A stretch of DNA of 64,000 nucleotides, taken from positions 1,922,001 to 1,986,000 of the forward strand of contig JAYKKR010000003.1 of NCBI GenBank assembly GCA_036971615.1. The letters are read 5' to 3'. Position numbers and translations under genes: made by a program. How positions within the stretch are numbered: position 1 is the first letter of the stretch; each line of letters opens with the position of its first letter. Below are positions 21,191 to 34,141 of this stretch, piece after piece. The notes under the pieces were generated by a model, which worked only from the letters and a program-made list of their open reading frames with translations, searched no databases and was not told where the DNA came from. The DNA comes from Amyloporia xantha (Eukaryota; Basidiomycota; Agaricomycetes; Polyporales; Adustoporiaceae).

Positions 21191-23324
21191 GACAGCCGCT
21201 TTTCGTAATTGTGGCATTTCACTTGAAACACCACGGTCATTTCAGCCGCAGTGCTGTACCGTCACGATATCTTACTCCCTGTTCATACATACGATAGACG
21301 AGATAAGAGGTCGCCAACGTATCGATACTGACTTGAAACGAACATGTGAGTCTCACATTTTCCGTTCCCTCAAATATTGGCTGAGAAGTTGTGTCTTTTA
21401 GAGTCTCAGACCGAGCCCGAGTTACTGGAGGTCGCATACGGGGCACATCGTACCCACTATACTTTTATTAGCAGCCAAGAGTAGTAGCTGCCAGTATGAG
21501 CTCCTCGTATCCAACGATTCAGTCACGACCTTACACGCCTCATATCCCCACGACTTGCGCAAAATGTCATTCCCAACTCGACTTCCCTGTGCCCTCTCCT
21601 GCACCGCGTCCTGGAACCATTCTTAATGTGCGCTGCTTCAGTTGCAGCACTGTCATGACCCATGCCTTCTATCCTACCCAACTGCCGAACCTCGCAGGGA
21701 CCATGTCAACATCCGCGAACGGACATAGCTCCTCGTCGTCACAGAGCCAGGGCCCCAGCGCACGAAGGGGGAGGAAGATCGGGACGCAGGAGAAGCCGCT
21801 GGAGACGGGGTACTATGACATTTTGGGTGTCCCTGTAGATGCCTCGACGGAGGACATCAAGAAGGCGTATCGTGAGTGTCAGTCGCTCATGCGTTTGCTA
21901 AGAGATTTACTGTCGATGTAGGACGCCTTGCAATCAAGCATCATCCGGACAAGAATCCTGATGACCCCAATGCGGAGGAGCGATTCAAGGAGATTGCGAT
22001 AGCATATCAGACACTTTCTGAGCCGGAGCTGCGCAGAAAGTACAACGAGTTTGGAGCGAAGGAGAGTGCACCAGAGGGCGGGTATGTGGATCCGGAGGTG
22101 CGTTGCTCTTGCATGTTTCTATTCGTTCTGTTCTAATGACATAATTCATTGCACAGGAACTTTTTGGCACGATATTCGGCGGGGAACGCTTCGTGCCGAT
22201 CATTGGGCACATCAGCCTCGCGAAGGATATGAAGGCAGCGTTGCAGGAGGCAGAAGATATGGAGGAGGGCGAGGGCGGGGAGCCAGTGCCGCGTGACGCG
22301 AAGGGGCGTGAGATCCTGAGTCCTGAGGAGAAGGCGCGGCGGGAGGAGAAAGCACGGAAGGCGGCTGCTGAGGTACGCATTGTTTGCACCTATCATTTCG
22401 TCTGAACGACGAGCAGACATGACAGAAAGCGGCGGTGCGCGAGGAACGAATACAGAAGCTCGTGGAGAATCTGGAGCGCAAGCTCGGGATATTTACTGAG
22501 TCGGCGATGGGTCCGAACGATCCGCAGGTGACATCAAGTTATAGGGCGATCTGCCAGCTCGAGGCTGAGTATGCACTTGTTCACTGAACGCTCTGTGAAC
22601 GGTGGCTAACTACTTAATTAGGGAGCTAAAAAGGGAGTCATATGGTGTGGAGCTACTGAACACCATCGGCTTTGTCTATGTTTCGAAAGCGAAGCAGCAT
22701 CAAGCGACGAATCAGACCTTCCTGGGTGTCGGTGGCTGGCTGCCCAACCTACAGGGAAAGTACCACGTATTTAGTGAAACGTGCGTCGTTCAGTATTTTC
22801 CGTCGCTAAACCTACTGAAGGGAAGTTTGTCGTTCCATTCTCTCTGCTCAGGGTGTCGACGCTTCGTGCAGCAATGGATCTGAAGAACGTCTTCGAACAG
22901 ATCCAAGCCGCCGAGAAGGCCGGAAATCTGAGCCCGGATGAGAAGCGGCGACTGGAGGAGCAAGCGGCGGAGAAGGGCCTTCAAGCATTATTTAAGGTAC
23001 AATGTCTGTCGTTCTGACCAATGTTTACCTTCACTGAACGGTTGTGCCTCGACTGATCATAGGGAACAAAACTGGAAATAGAGTCGGTGCTACGCGAGAC
23101 GTGCGATCGTGTGCTGGAAGATCCGGCCTTACCGCGTAACAAAAGACCACTTCGTGCTATTGCGCTGCAGATCTTGGGCGAAGCGTATATGGCGGTGCAG
23201 AAAGACAAGCAGGAAGATACGCGGGAGGAGAGCGAGTATGTTAAGGTCGAGACAAAGAGCAGCCGGCAGCGGGATTCGCAGCGCAGTGAGCAACATTGAT
23301 CTGAGGAGTCAATGAAGTAGTGAT
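21191..23324 (+). repeat. Segmental duplication, copy 2 (direct)
   Basis: Near-identical partner of 10605-12746, about 10.58 kb away in the same orientation. This copy carries the DnaJ-X gene with an intact N-terminus and lies directly upstream of the tyrosyl-tRNA synthetase gene. Confidence 0.95.
21496..23299 (+). CDS. DnaJ-X domain co-chaperone (Djp1/Caj1-like), intact copy 2
   Basis: Seven exons (21496-21871, 21922-22097, 22157-22372, 22426-22568, 22622-22780, 22852-22996, 23063-23299) give 483 residues with consistent phases. Residues ~20-65 hold a zinc-ribbon-like pair, CAKC and CFSC. A Ser/Gln linker follows, then a J domain ([23 protein letters not shown] in HHPDKN). The DnaJ-X domain includes [17 protein letters not shown] and a Lys/Glu/Ala-rich coiled region. 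The conserved X-domain C-terminal part contains [13 protein letters not shown] and [20 protein letters not shown] proteins of this class stimulate Hsp70 and in yeast assist import into peroxisomes or mitochondria. No signal peptide, so cytosolic. The promoter has a TATA-like CTATACTTTTA about 45 bp upstream. Confidence 0.9.
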
Positions 23325-23683
23325 ACATTTGGAGCTGTCACTTCGACTCTGTCCCAGTTTTTTTGTCTCATGCTTGCTAGATTCACGTCACGCGTTTAAT
23401 CTTATATTCTAACAACTACTGCGTGCATTTTCCCAGCCCAGTTTGTTTGTGGCCCTTAGCTGAGGATTTGAGCTTCAAGCTGTAGACAAGGCCAAGATAT
23501 GGATTGAATCTGTGCCGCGATGGTGGCAATTCGAGTCCAAATCCGCGAAAGCCGGGTTTTTGTCTGCACGTGATCGGGATCGATCGTCGAGTCAAGCATG
23601 ACCTGACTCTGAGAGTCGGAACTGGCATATAGACTGTACCCTGAAGCCGGATTTCCCTCAACCTTCCTTTACGTATTATAAAC
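23325..23683. other. Intergenic, promoter of tyrosyl-tRNA synthetase
   Basis: 359 bp with the 3' flank of the DnaJ gene and the upstream region of the synthetase. No gene seen. Confidence 0.5.
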
Positions 23684-25318
23684 ATGGCGACGCCAGCGGA
23701 GCAGAAATACAATCTCATAACAAGACGGCTAGATGAAGTTCTAGGAGGGGACCTGATCAAGACCATCCTGGCAGAAGGACGGTCACCTAAATGTTACTGG
23801 GGTGGGTGTATTTTTCGACCCTAAGTAATTCATGCATGTAACCAGATGAATATGTTAGGAACTGCCCCAACAGGAAGACGTAGGTGTGATTGAGCGTCCT
23901 ATTCCTGCAGCAGCAAGTGAGGAACTTCTAAAAACTACAGCCCACATCGGATACTTCGTCCCCCTAACGAAGATCGCAGACTTTCTGCGCGCAGGCGTTG
24001 AAGTCACAATTTTGCTTGCAGGTGGGAATCCTTAATCTGCAGCTACACAAGATGCCGACTATGTCTTTGTTGCAGATGTACACGCATTCCTAGATAATCT
24101 CAAGGCACCTTTGGAACTCGTGGCACACCGTACAAAATACTACCAGAACGTGCTGCTTGCAGTCTTCACATCACTAGGCATTCCAACGCAAAAGCTACGT
24201 TTTGTGGAAGGGTCATCTTACCAGCTCACCAAGGAGTACAACCTCGACAATTACAAATTATGTTCCATCGTGACAGAGCACGACGCAAAAAAGGCCGGCG
24301 CGGAGGTGGTCAAGCAGGTCGAGAGCCCTTTGTTGAGTGGCTTGCTCTACCCTGGTCTACAGGCGCTGGATGAGCAATATCTAGGGTGTGATTTCCAGTT
24401 CGGAGGCGTCGATCAGGTACAGTGAATTGATCCCTACTACATTGTTTCGATAGTAACGGACATTGCGATTCCACCCATCAATCCAGCGTAAGATATTCAC
24501 TTTTGCTGAGCTCTACCTTCCTCGCCTTGGCTACGCGAAGCGCGCTCACCTGATGAACGCGATGGTGCCCGGGCTTGGCGGCGGCAAGATGTCCTCGTCA
24601 GACCCCGACTCGAAGATCGACTTCCTCGATCCGCCAGAAGTGGTGCGCCGCAAGATCAAGAAGGCGTTCTGCGAGGAGGGCAATGTCGCGGACAACGGCG
24701 TGCTCTCGTTCGTTGGAGCTGTGGTGATCCCCATCAGCCAAATGCGCCTTGAGCGCATGCGGGGCGACACCGGATTGGATACGGAAGAGGGCGCAGGCGC
24801 AGCGGGCGAGCAGACACTGTTCGCGCTTGAGGGTGCGCCCGAGTGTACAGTGTTTTCTGTGTACAGGAAAGAGGAGTACGGCGGGTCACTGCACTACCAG
24901 ACGTTCGAGCAACTGAAGGACGATTTTGCGGCGAAGAAGCTGCATCCGAAGGACTTGAAGACCGCGGTGGCGGATGCGATTGTGAAGTTGCTGACGCCGA
25001 TTAGAAAGGCCTTTGAAGAGAGCCAGGAGTGGCAGGAGGCCGAGAAGCTTGCTTATCCAGATCCCAATGCGAACCAGGAGAAGAAGAAAAAGAAGGTATG
25101 TGCCGCAAGATGTGTCGTCGTGTGGTGCACTCAGTTTTTCCACTGCTTGTTCGATCTTACAGGAGAAGGTCTACCACCCACCGCCCCCGGGTAAGGGCAA
25201 GAACGCAAAGCCTGCAGTCGCGACACTCTCCGATCTAAAAGCGGACTCTCCTGCTTCACCAAAAGACGATGGGGCCGCGGCGCATGCCTCCGTAGAGACT
25301 GCTAAGCAGCAGGAATGA
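23684..25318 (+). CDS. TYS1: Tyrosyl-tRNA synthetase, cytosolic
   Basis: Six exons (23684-23801, 23859-23879, 23941-24021, 24076-24416, 24487-25095, 25163-25318) give 441 residues. The class I signature TAPTGRPHIGYF (the HIGH-equivalent) is assembled across a 21-nt second exon. The KMSSS loop is intact in [18 protein letters not shown]. Tyrosine and tRNA-binding landmarks of the eukaryotic/archaeal type include [14 protein letters not shown] and [15 protein letters not shown]. The enzyme charges tRNA-Tyr with tyrosine using ATP in the cytosol. As in other fungi, there is no EMAPII-like C-terminal domain; instead a Lys-rich linker (QEKKKKK) leads to a Pro/Lys/Ala tail. No mitochondrial presequence. 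Confidence is high. Confidence 0.95.
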
Positions 25319-25449
25319 TACGGAATCTACCTTTTCGGTTCATTGTGGGGAAGGTCCGTTGAGCAGACATTGTAAATGTAATTCTAATTCGGAATGAAGA
25401 ATATTTCATACATGGCAGTGCTGTAGTGAGCTACTAATATAACAGAGGC

Positions 25450-28400
25450 CTAAAGCTCTTGATACTGTCGCAACACTTGGTAATTGTCCTTCTTATACTC
25501 GTCGCATTTCTGTAGCAGTATCGTGGCTTGCAAGGTCTCCGCCTCTTGACGCACTGTGCAAGCACATCAGCACGACCGCAATGTCAATGGATCTGTACAC
25601 CAGTCGAGTGTAGGAATACAGTGGCACTCACGTTGTTCATAAGTACCGGGTGTTAACGTGTCTACCAACAGGATTTGCATCTCCGTTTGCAATCCCTCGA
25701 CTTCCCAGTAATGTGCAAGATGTAAGACAGATAACAATTCGTTCTGATCAAACTCGTCTGCGATGTTGATGTTGCCGGTATAAAGATAATCTACCTCAGT
25801 GATTCAATCAGCGAGGTGAAGTAGACCATGCGGAGCTTCCTACCTAGGACAGTCTGAGTGCAAGTACTATTTTCTTTGAGGGGTACACGGACTGGATCCT
25901 GAGCTGAAGCACCTGGTCTACTTTCGAGCATTTCTCTACTTTCGAGCATCTCTTCACAGAAGAGGTCATGGAAATACTGTGTCGATGCAGCCAGGAAGCC
26001 ACGATGAACGCGGAACACTACATCATCGGCGCTGATGAGCTCAGCATCTGTGAGCTGTCCTGCCATCCTCATTTCATTCATGGAGCTGCGCAAGCGATGG
26101 AAAACTTGTTCTTCAGGCGCGCGTTGAACAACAGGGGCGACCGGCTGTTTTATCTCTTGTGCACCAGCAGATAGCAGAAGTTGTTTGAAAGGTGCCAGCA
26201 ATGCACGGACAGTCTGATAGCCATCCTCGTCCGGCGCATTGAAGATGAGCTGACTTGCGCGAGCGAATTGCCACGCTTCATTAGGATTATTGACATTCAG
26301 GAAGAGGGCATCATCCAAGTGTTGAAGCAGGCACGGTCCCGCATCACGATTGCGCTCGTTAAGCCATCCATATGTCTTGAGTAGGTCTTCGAGTACTTCT
26401 TTATGCTCATGATGGTCTTTGGCGATTTTTAGGACCAAAACTTTCAAATGTTGCACCTGCGTATGAGACATTAGTGGAGCTCGCTCTGGATTGCGAAGGT
26501 CTCACCACTTCTTCAACAGTAGGGATACCCAAGGACAGATCTGCGAGGAACAAACGCTCATGAGGGTGTATCAAAAACAATGCCCTCTGCGTCCAGGCAA
26601 TTGCCTCATGTTCTGGACGAAGAATCTTTCGGGGAGTAACCACTCCAGGTAAAGTGACGGCATAGTCTGTCGGACGGATTCTGGAATCGGCATAATGTCT
26701 GCGAACCGGATCGCAAGGAACAAAATGGTAGTCTATCAGCTGCCGCCATCGTGTTTTATCCCCTCCGATCTGCATGGGCAATTCCTGGTACCAGTCAAAC
26801 ATCATGTGTGCATGCTGAAGTCTGTTAGCGCCGGTACTGTCACGGTCCAGAGCAGAGACGCATTCTACGAACGCCGTGAAATTTCGCTCGTGCTTGAGGC
26901 CAAACGCCATGAGCTGTCTTTCAAAGTGTTGAAAGTCGCTGTGAATGAGTCGCTGTGCGAGCCCAGTGGTGAATATAGCGAGAAACTCAGCGACCGATCT
27001 TGCATATAACGTGTCCGACTCCACTAGCACTCCAGAACTGTTCGGCACTTTGAGGGTACTGATCCCAAATCTCTTCGGGTCAGATATGAGGATTCTTTCA
27101 AGGAGCACTTTGTATCGAGTGTTATCGGAAGAGCGCAACACCTTGATATGGGCGAGGTGAGACATGAAATCACCTATGTCCATCGCCGCGACTTCTAGAC
27201 GCTTCAACACTACTTCTGGCACATTCATATAGCGATATGATCCTTGAATAAAGGGAGCAACATCCGATAGTTGGATTCCTGTAGGTAGTATCTTCACACC
27301 CTGATCGAGAAGAGAGCGATGCTCAATCAGACCTGCACAGTAGGCTGGCCAGATCGGAACACGACATGCAATTGGCGCAATGTCAGGCATCTCCTTGAGC
27401 GATAGCGAAGGACGGTGTTCTAGCTCCTGTCGGATCCATATAGCAAGGTGATCCAGTTCCTCTGACGGAAGACGCTGAAACAGTCCCCGAAGAGCTTCAA
27501 GCCCCGAGTCCTTACATGTCCCCAGAAGAAATTTGAATACCTCAACTGAATTGAATTCGGACTTGACAGGTCTTAAAGCGCTCTGGAGAGGTCGATGTAG
27601 TTTTTCCTGTTCTCTGATCATGATCGCCCCCAGTTTCTCCAAAGGGCCACAGAGATGTCGCAGATCACTGTGTAGTGTGGGCATAACTAGGACAGCTTCC
27701 GTGCCACAGTAATCGATGGAAACATAGCGATCCTCTCGCGTTGTCGGCACCAATGCAAGAGAGGAGATATCATCCACCTTGATCTGCAGGTGATCATATC
27801 GCGACCAAAACTTCTCTATCCATTTTCCTTCCCATACTTCGACGGCTAACACCGACCTCTTCGCCTTGGGCAAGCAAACCTGGACCAGTTCAGCGACACC
27901 ATGTCCTGTCAGCTCAGAGACATTGAAGCTATCCTGAAGCAGCTTTTGATCCATGTCAGGGTGAAGAAACCGGTCGGAGGGGAACAGAATCCATGGCTCC
28001 GCACCAGCTTTCCAGCTCCCCGAATACACTTGCCTTTCGGACGAAGTTTGAATATCCGTGAGGCAGCCATTAGCTAGGAGGAGAAAAGGGAGACCGTGCA
28101 AGTGAGAGGGACTTGACAATAGCAAATAGCGGATACTATGGTTGATATCCGCGGTGGTAATCTCCTCTCTCCTATAGGCATCGCAAAATTGAGAGCGGCG
28201 TCTGCGGATGACATTACCAACGTATTCCGCGTCAACCCAATTTATCTCCCTATGCTCAGCTCCAGCCCTCTCGCGGATGTTTGAAGGGAGATCAATCAAC
28301 TCTTTTGGCCTCATAGCACAAAGTATTTTCTCAATAGAAGCAGGATGGTCGTTGCTGAGAAAAACGGCCTCCACGGGTTTGATTCGACAGTTCGTGATGC

Positions 28401-31400
28401 TACGACACATCATTCTGTGGGACTTTGCCATCGTTCGGTAGAAAGCGTCCGATACCACGCGTGACATCGCATCTTCTCCTTCAGACGGCCAGAATGAACG
28501 ATTGGTGAGCTGCAGTGGCCAGGTTTCGAGGAAGTAGAGATATAAGGGAGGAATGAGATCCGACAATATCCAACGGTTGAAAATGGCTTCTTGCTGCATC
28601 GACTGGCCATTGTCATCAAATCTAATGGAACGCCGGTCGTCGGCTAAGATGAAAGAGGCGTGTACATGAACCGGTAATGAGGTCAAAGTTGGAAGCGGCA
28701 ATGTCGCGAAGAATCTCGTTTGAGCCTTTGCCGTCTGCGTCTCCGTAATCATTCCTGCAAGGCCGGCATCGACACCTTTAAGTCGATGTTTGACAGCAAG
28801 GCTCTGCAAGGATGAATCTAGGGCTTCGATGGAAGAATTGACAAACACGACATTCCATTCTTGCGATGCAATTTGGATGGCACGATCATGCCTCGTGATG
28901 ACGACCCGATCACACCTATATCCCTCCTTCAAGTCCACGCCGTCCACTTGTTCTCTTTTTGCGGATGCCCACCAGTCCCACTTAAGATCTTCGCATGAAT
29001 GTCGCCTTCCTATCTTGATATCGTCAATACGTATGAACAACAGGCTGTCGGGCGCCACTGTTTTATAGGACCGTAACATGTCCAGGATAAGGCGCGTGGA
29101 GAGTGATCTATCGGAGAGCCTGCTCTGTGTCGCTTGTGTTTTTGACCGCAGAGGAAGCCAAAAGATGGTCTAACAAAACTAGTGTCAGGAACAGATCGCA
29201 GGGAGTAAGGATTCAAACAAACCCCTTGGTAGAAATCCGACTTGACCGAGAAATCAAACATTCCATCTAGTGGGGTAAGGTGGCCGATATAGAGGCTACA
29301 AATCAGAAATGAATATACATATACAGCATAAAATTTATAGTGCTCTACCTTCTCAGCTGCGCTAAAGGAATACGCCGGGCACTTCGTTGATGGTTACCGT
29401 CGACAGGTAGGTACATTCTCGAGGGATCCAGGAATTGCGCATACTTTCCGGAAATAATTATTGCGACCTGAGTTAACACATCATGATGAATAATCACCAA
29501 AGCGCGATACGGTATCTGAACTTACTTCACTAAAATGAAACATATTCAGAGCGCCAAGTCCGAATTTGCCGATGACATCATGACTTTCCAGCTTTCCTCC
29601 AACGCCGATTCGACGGATACCTTGGAAGTCTTTCTCTTCAAAGAGAGCATTGTTGTGTATGATCAAAGATGGTCCCGTACAAAATTGTTTCATCTGCGGC
29701 GACAGAAACTCATGGCCAACCACTTCATGATGCTTCTCATCCAAGACGATACTGAAGGAAGTGGCCTTAGCATCGGCGGCATTCGCAAGAAACTCGTTGA
29801 AAGCTTGATCCACTGAGTATGACTTGAGAACATTATTGATTCGAGTGGTCAAATCCTCGTACATATCTTCTTCGTCGGGGTCGAGTGCGTTGAGATGCAA
29901 CGAAGTGAGGGAGCGTATTCCTAAGCGACCTGCAAGATCATCCGTAATAAGATTGTGAAGTCTATATTGGTTTTCGGGTAATTCAAGATTGAGAGCGCGG
30001 GAACCAAGATCATTGTGGTAGACTTCGTGCAGAAACCGCAGATACCCGCCGATATCTGGGACAAGTAAATGGGTACGGTCATCATCGGTGAGACCCTGAC
30101 AGTCAAGCGCGTTAAGAAGCTTGACTGTCTCTCTCACGTCTCGAACTACCAGAGGCTGTCGAGCCTGTATAATTTGAAGTCGCTGCAAAATACCTGCAGA
30201 AGATGGACTACGTGCGCAAAATCAACAATCAGACATGATATCTCGGCCAATCGTTCCCGGCGAGAACTTACCGCTGGGTACACCCCATCTTGGTCAGGAG
30301 TTCCTTGACGCCTTGCCTGGACTCTAAACTCGGAGGGATGCGATAGAAACCAGGGAGGTCGAAATCAAGGGAAAAGACTGCCTCAGACGTCGACGCCATG
30401 AGAACTGGGTCCCATGAGATAGGTATCCATTCGTGACCCGAAACCATTGTACGTAGCTCTGCCACATCTTCCAAGCTCAACCTCGGGATACGACGACCTA
30501 GCTCCAATAAGACATGATACAGGCTCTCCACATTGTTACCCTCCAAAATGAGCGATCTGAACTGAGACTTCAGCGTTCCTAGAGGAATAGGCAGGTGCCA
30601 GCCAAAGGCACGCCGTAAGGATGATGGAATATCCGCATCTACCACAGGAATCACTCGATCAAACAGTTCGAGATCGAGTTTATCACGACATGCATCTGCA
30701 CTCCGTAGTCCTTGAGCAGTGGGCAGCCATACAAGGTCACGATCGAGTCGAAGGTTGCTGCAGTTGAAGGAAGTGTCCAGGAGCAGCTGCAACAAGCGAT
30801 GAGCGATTGCGGATGCTTGATGGTCTGAGCGTGACTGAAGATGCGATATGAATGTAACACGGTCGCGCACGAATTCGGCCGTTAGGTTGTTGCATAAAAG
30901 CCCGAGACGCCGTAGGCAATCCATCATCCTCAGATAGATTCCACCCATGCAGTTGGATGGCGATCGCAGTTCTTCTGCCAAGACTAGTTCAGCGATCCGG
31001 GCCTGTGGATCGATGATCGCATCGGGAGAACACTTTCGACTCCCATTGCCAACTGCAACAAACGGGGTCCCTTTTAGCACGCTCCTGTCTTCGAAACCCA
31101 AAGGTTGAGGACGTCCTGCGAGATATTCGAGGAAGTCAAATTGTATCTCAGGACACTGTGTACCGAAGTGATTGATGAAGAGGGTCACTTGGTCGGCTTG
31201 CTTCAGCTCTCGCGCAGCGTACAAATCAATATGTTCCAACAGCTCCTGTGCCGAATCAGAGATAAAGACCATTCCACTGATCTCTGGAATCAGAATGCGA
31301 GAGTTCCTAGAAACGCAACGAATGGAAGACGATGCCGGGATTGCACCGAAGCGCGATTGAATTCTGAAACATCCTGAGGCACAGACTGAGGATAAGAGGG

Positions 31401-34141
31401 GATAGATGGGCAATGAGCGCAAGGACGATTTCTGCTTGTCCGTGAGACGGCCTGCTTTTGCCAAGCATGGTGACAAATGTTCTTGCAACATCTTACAATC
31501 TCTTTCATCCAGCGAGCTGCCTGCATTGACTCGCAAGGCGTTGAGCAGGCCAATTGCACTGGCCGGATCTTTGATGACGCCACGCCGCTCGAGGAAGGTA
31601 CTGGCAGAGATAGAAAGTGCAGAGTGAATGAATGGGATGTTTAGCTGGCGTAGAATTCGTTGCAACGGCGGGTTCACTCCTTTCGATGTGAACACACCAT
31701 CTCGTGCAAATTGCAGCTGACCGTCATCAAGCGGCAGTAGTGTAGCATCTCGGAGCCCAGTGAAAGTGTCTTCTGCAAGTGACCATGATGGAAACCAATG
31801 CCAGAAATTGAGCAACCATTGTATAGCAGTATCCTCAACAAGTGAACCGGAAGGGCAGTCGAGCACATCATTGAATTCCGCGCGGAAATAATGGATGATT
31901 TGTGCAGAGTCCAATCGGCGGACATTTAGTATACCTGCGCCGGAGGCAAAAAGTTGCCGGGCAACATCACCCGGTAATTGGCAGAGTGTTATTGCATCGG
32001 GATCATGACAACCAAAAAGTTTCTCCTCCTCCTTGTCGAGGAGTGTGTGTGACAGCAGTGTTGCCGTACCGTGAGCAGAAATGAGATGTAGAGATTTATA
32101 TCCATTGGAAACCGTTCGGAAGAGAGGAATCCCAGACAGGAGAGCGATATTGTTGGACGACAGCAGGTAATTTAGTATTGCATATTTGTCGGAGGGATCG
32201 AGCATGATGGAATCGGCATCAGTAAGGAAGTGGGCCTTAGAAAAAAGGTTAGGTTAATACATTGAAAGTCATCCACATCCTAGAATCCAGACCCACCATC
32301 ATGCCAGAATGCGCGTTCTCTGGTGACAGCATGACAGCCGATGAAGCTGTCACGCTAGAGTTATTGCTCATGACTAAGTTGAAGATATAGGATGAAGGCT
32401 GTGCTACCTCGAGTCCAGCCTTGGCCAATGAGACAAGAAGTGAACGATCGACTTCTGGTGGGGCGACATAGAGAGCCGACAATGTAGCATAAGATGGTGT
32501 TTGCGCGGATATCAAGGGCCATACAGCAAACTGCTGATGTAGTACGGCCCGTAAGACATTGAGGGGCAAGTCCTGCCAGTAAACCGATTCGCCGCTCGAT
32601 CCCCGATGTTGTTCTGGTGGCCAAGCATTGTATACGTCATCGAGCTGTCTAAGGTCCACCAAGTCTCGCAGCATCGTTCCCCATGCCCTCGGAATGAAGT
32701 GTTCGAATAGAACCTGGTTCCATTCTATCAACAGCCTGCGAAGGAATAAGTGTTTAGGTCGTGGAATCTAGAGCGAGGAAAGACATACTTGTCGCGAGTT
32801 CGCTCGAGAACTACTTCTCCGCTGTTGCGTAGATGATCTCTGGAGTCTGTAAGAGCGAACAGAGCATGGATGTGGCACGGAAAGTTCGTCTTGAGCGGGA
32901 GAGGAAGATACGTGAATAGTCTGCCAGTCATCATGCGTTGGGAACCAGGAACAAGTGGGATTGCGATTGCAACTGGACTACCATTCGTGGGGCACAGTTT
33001 CTCGCTTATGACATCAGCAAGAACGTCGTAATCACCGTTACGACCCAACCGCTCTCGCAGAGCTTCGACACAATGCGTCTGTGGAAAGGACATGCGTAGA
33101 ATCCACCAGTCACTGGACCCATCTTGTTCCGGACACCCATCCCCAGAGTATCGCTTCCAATGAACAGTCGAACGCGATGATTGTCCGGAGACAGCGTCTC
33201 CAGAACTATCCCGATCGTCAATAACCGAAAGCTGCCGCTCGATTCCAGTACGACCGATGAGTTTACGCCCGTTGTCATCAATCTCCAGAACCTCTATTTC
33301 TTTGATGTGCGAAAGGAAAAGCATCACAATTGAAAGTTCCTCCTCGACAAACTCCTGTAGGAGGTTCCTGATCTCGTCTGGCTCAGGGACCTTGGAGCTC
33401 AGGCGGCTATGGTTCCCGTGCGTCCGTAGTGGTAGACGAATGACTGTGGCATCGGGAATCGAGCTATCGTCTTGACTCGCAAAGAGTGAACGAAAAGGAG
33501 CCAGTTGGTCAGGGTACTCGTGAGCCATATGCGTCAAGGACCACCGCTTGCCTCCTGCGGAGATGAGGCTGCGGTGAGGATCGAAAATGACGAGCGAGTC
33601 GCCAGACAGGACTTCGAGATTATCGGTCAGCTAACAGCGGTGATGATGCATTATCAGCACTCGTCGATACAGGGGCGGAGAAAACACTAACGTGGTAGCC
33701 AGACCGCATTCCTATCCCATATTTGCCGATTTTCCTGTGTCACTGAGTCAGCTGGGGAACCATCGCTTGTACAAAGTTTCATACGATGTGTCTGTCTTCT
33801 TTGAAGACCGGCTGATATTCTGTAGAGCCTCCCAGTCAGTCTCGCTGAAAGTGGAGTCATTGCAAGCGAGTAAGGCGGGGCCCTGCAAGACCGCGAGCCT
33901 CTCATCGATGAGCGAGTTCTTGGAATGAGTACGACGGTCAAGTATAAACGTCTGCATAGAGTACACAATTATTCAGTTCCTCCGAGTTGTGGCGCAAGAT
34001 ACAGATGCGTACCTGCTTTGTTGCTTTCGCATCGTCAGAGTTCTGTAATAGCTCTCTGAAAATACCTATGCTAAACGGATAGCGCTTCAGAATGGATTCA
34101 ATATTCGCGGTCAAGTCGACCACTTCTCCGAAGTCACTCAT
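25450..34141 (-). CDS. Giant sacsin-like protein: two GHKL ATPase (SIRPT-type) modules plus C-terminal BTB domain
   Basis: Thirteen exons on the minus strand (34141-34013, 33951-33785, 33734-33692, 33630-32789, 32735-32297, 32235-30272, 30207-29526, 29467-29349, 29295-29223, 29169-26506, 26456-25844, 25790-25632, 25553-25450) join in phase into about 2,665 residues. Module 1 begins at residue 1: IFRELLQNSDDAKAT supplies the N-box, followed by ALLACNDSTFSETDW and KIGKYGIGMRSGYH. Module 2 lies near residues 1310-1560: FNEFLANAADAKAT, LIIHNNALFEEKDF, GKFGLGALNMFHFS. Both match the sacsin/Nov Hsp90-like fold with the catalytic E..N..D box kept. A BTB/POZ domain follows at about 2505-2640 (ADDVVFRVHRGFLAAST, LDYLYTGNINI). 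No UBL, J or HEPN domain is seen. Sacsin-type proteins are chaperone-like, and BTB suggests dimerisation or cullin-3 adaptor use. Function in fungi is not established. Confidence 0.88.
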
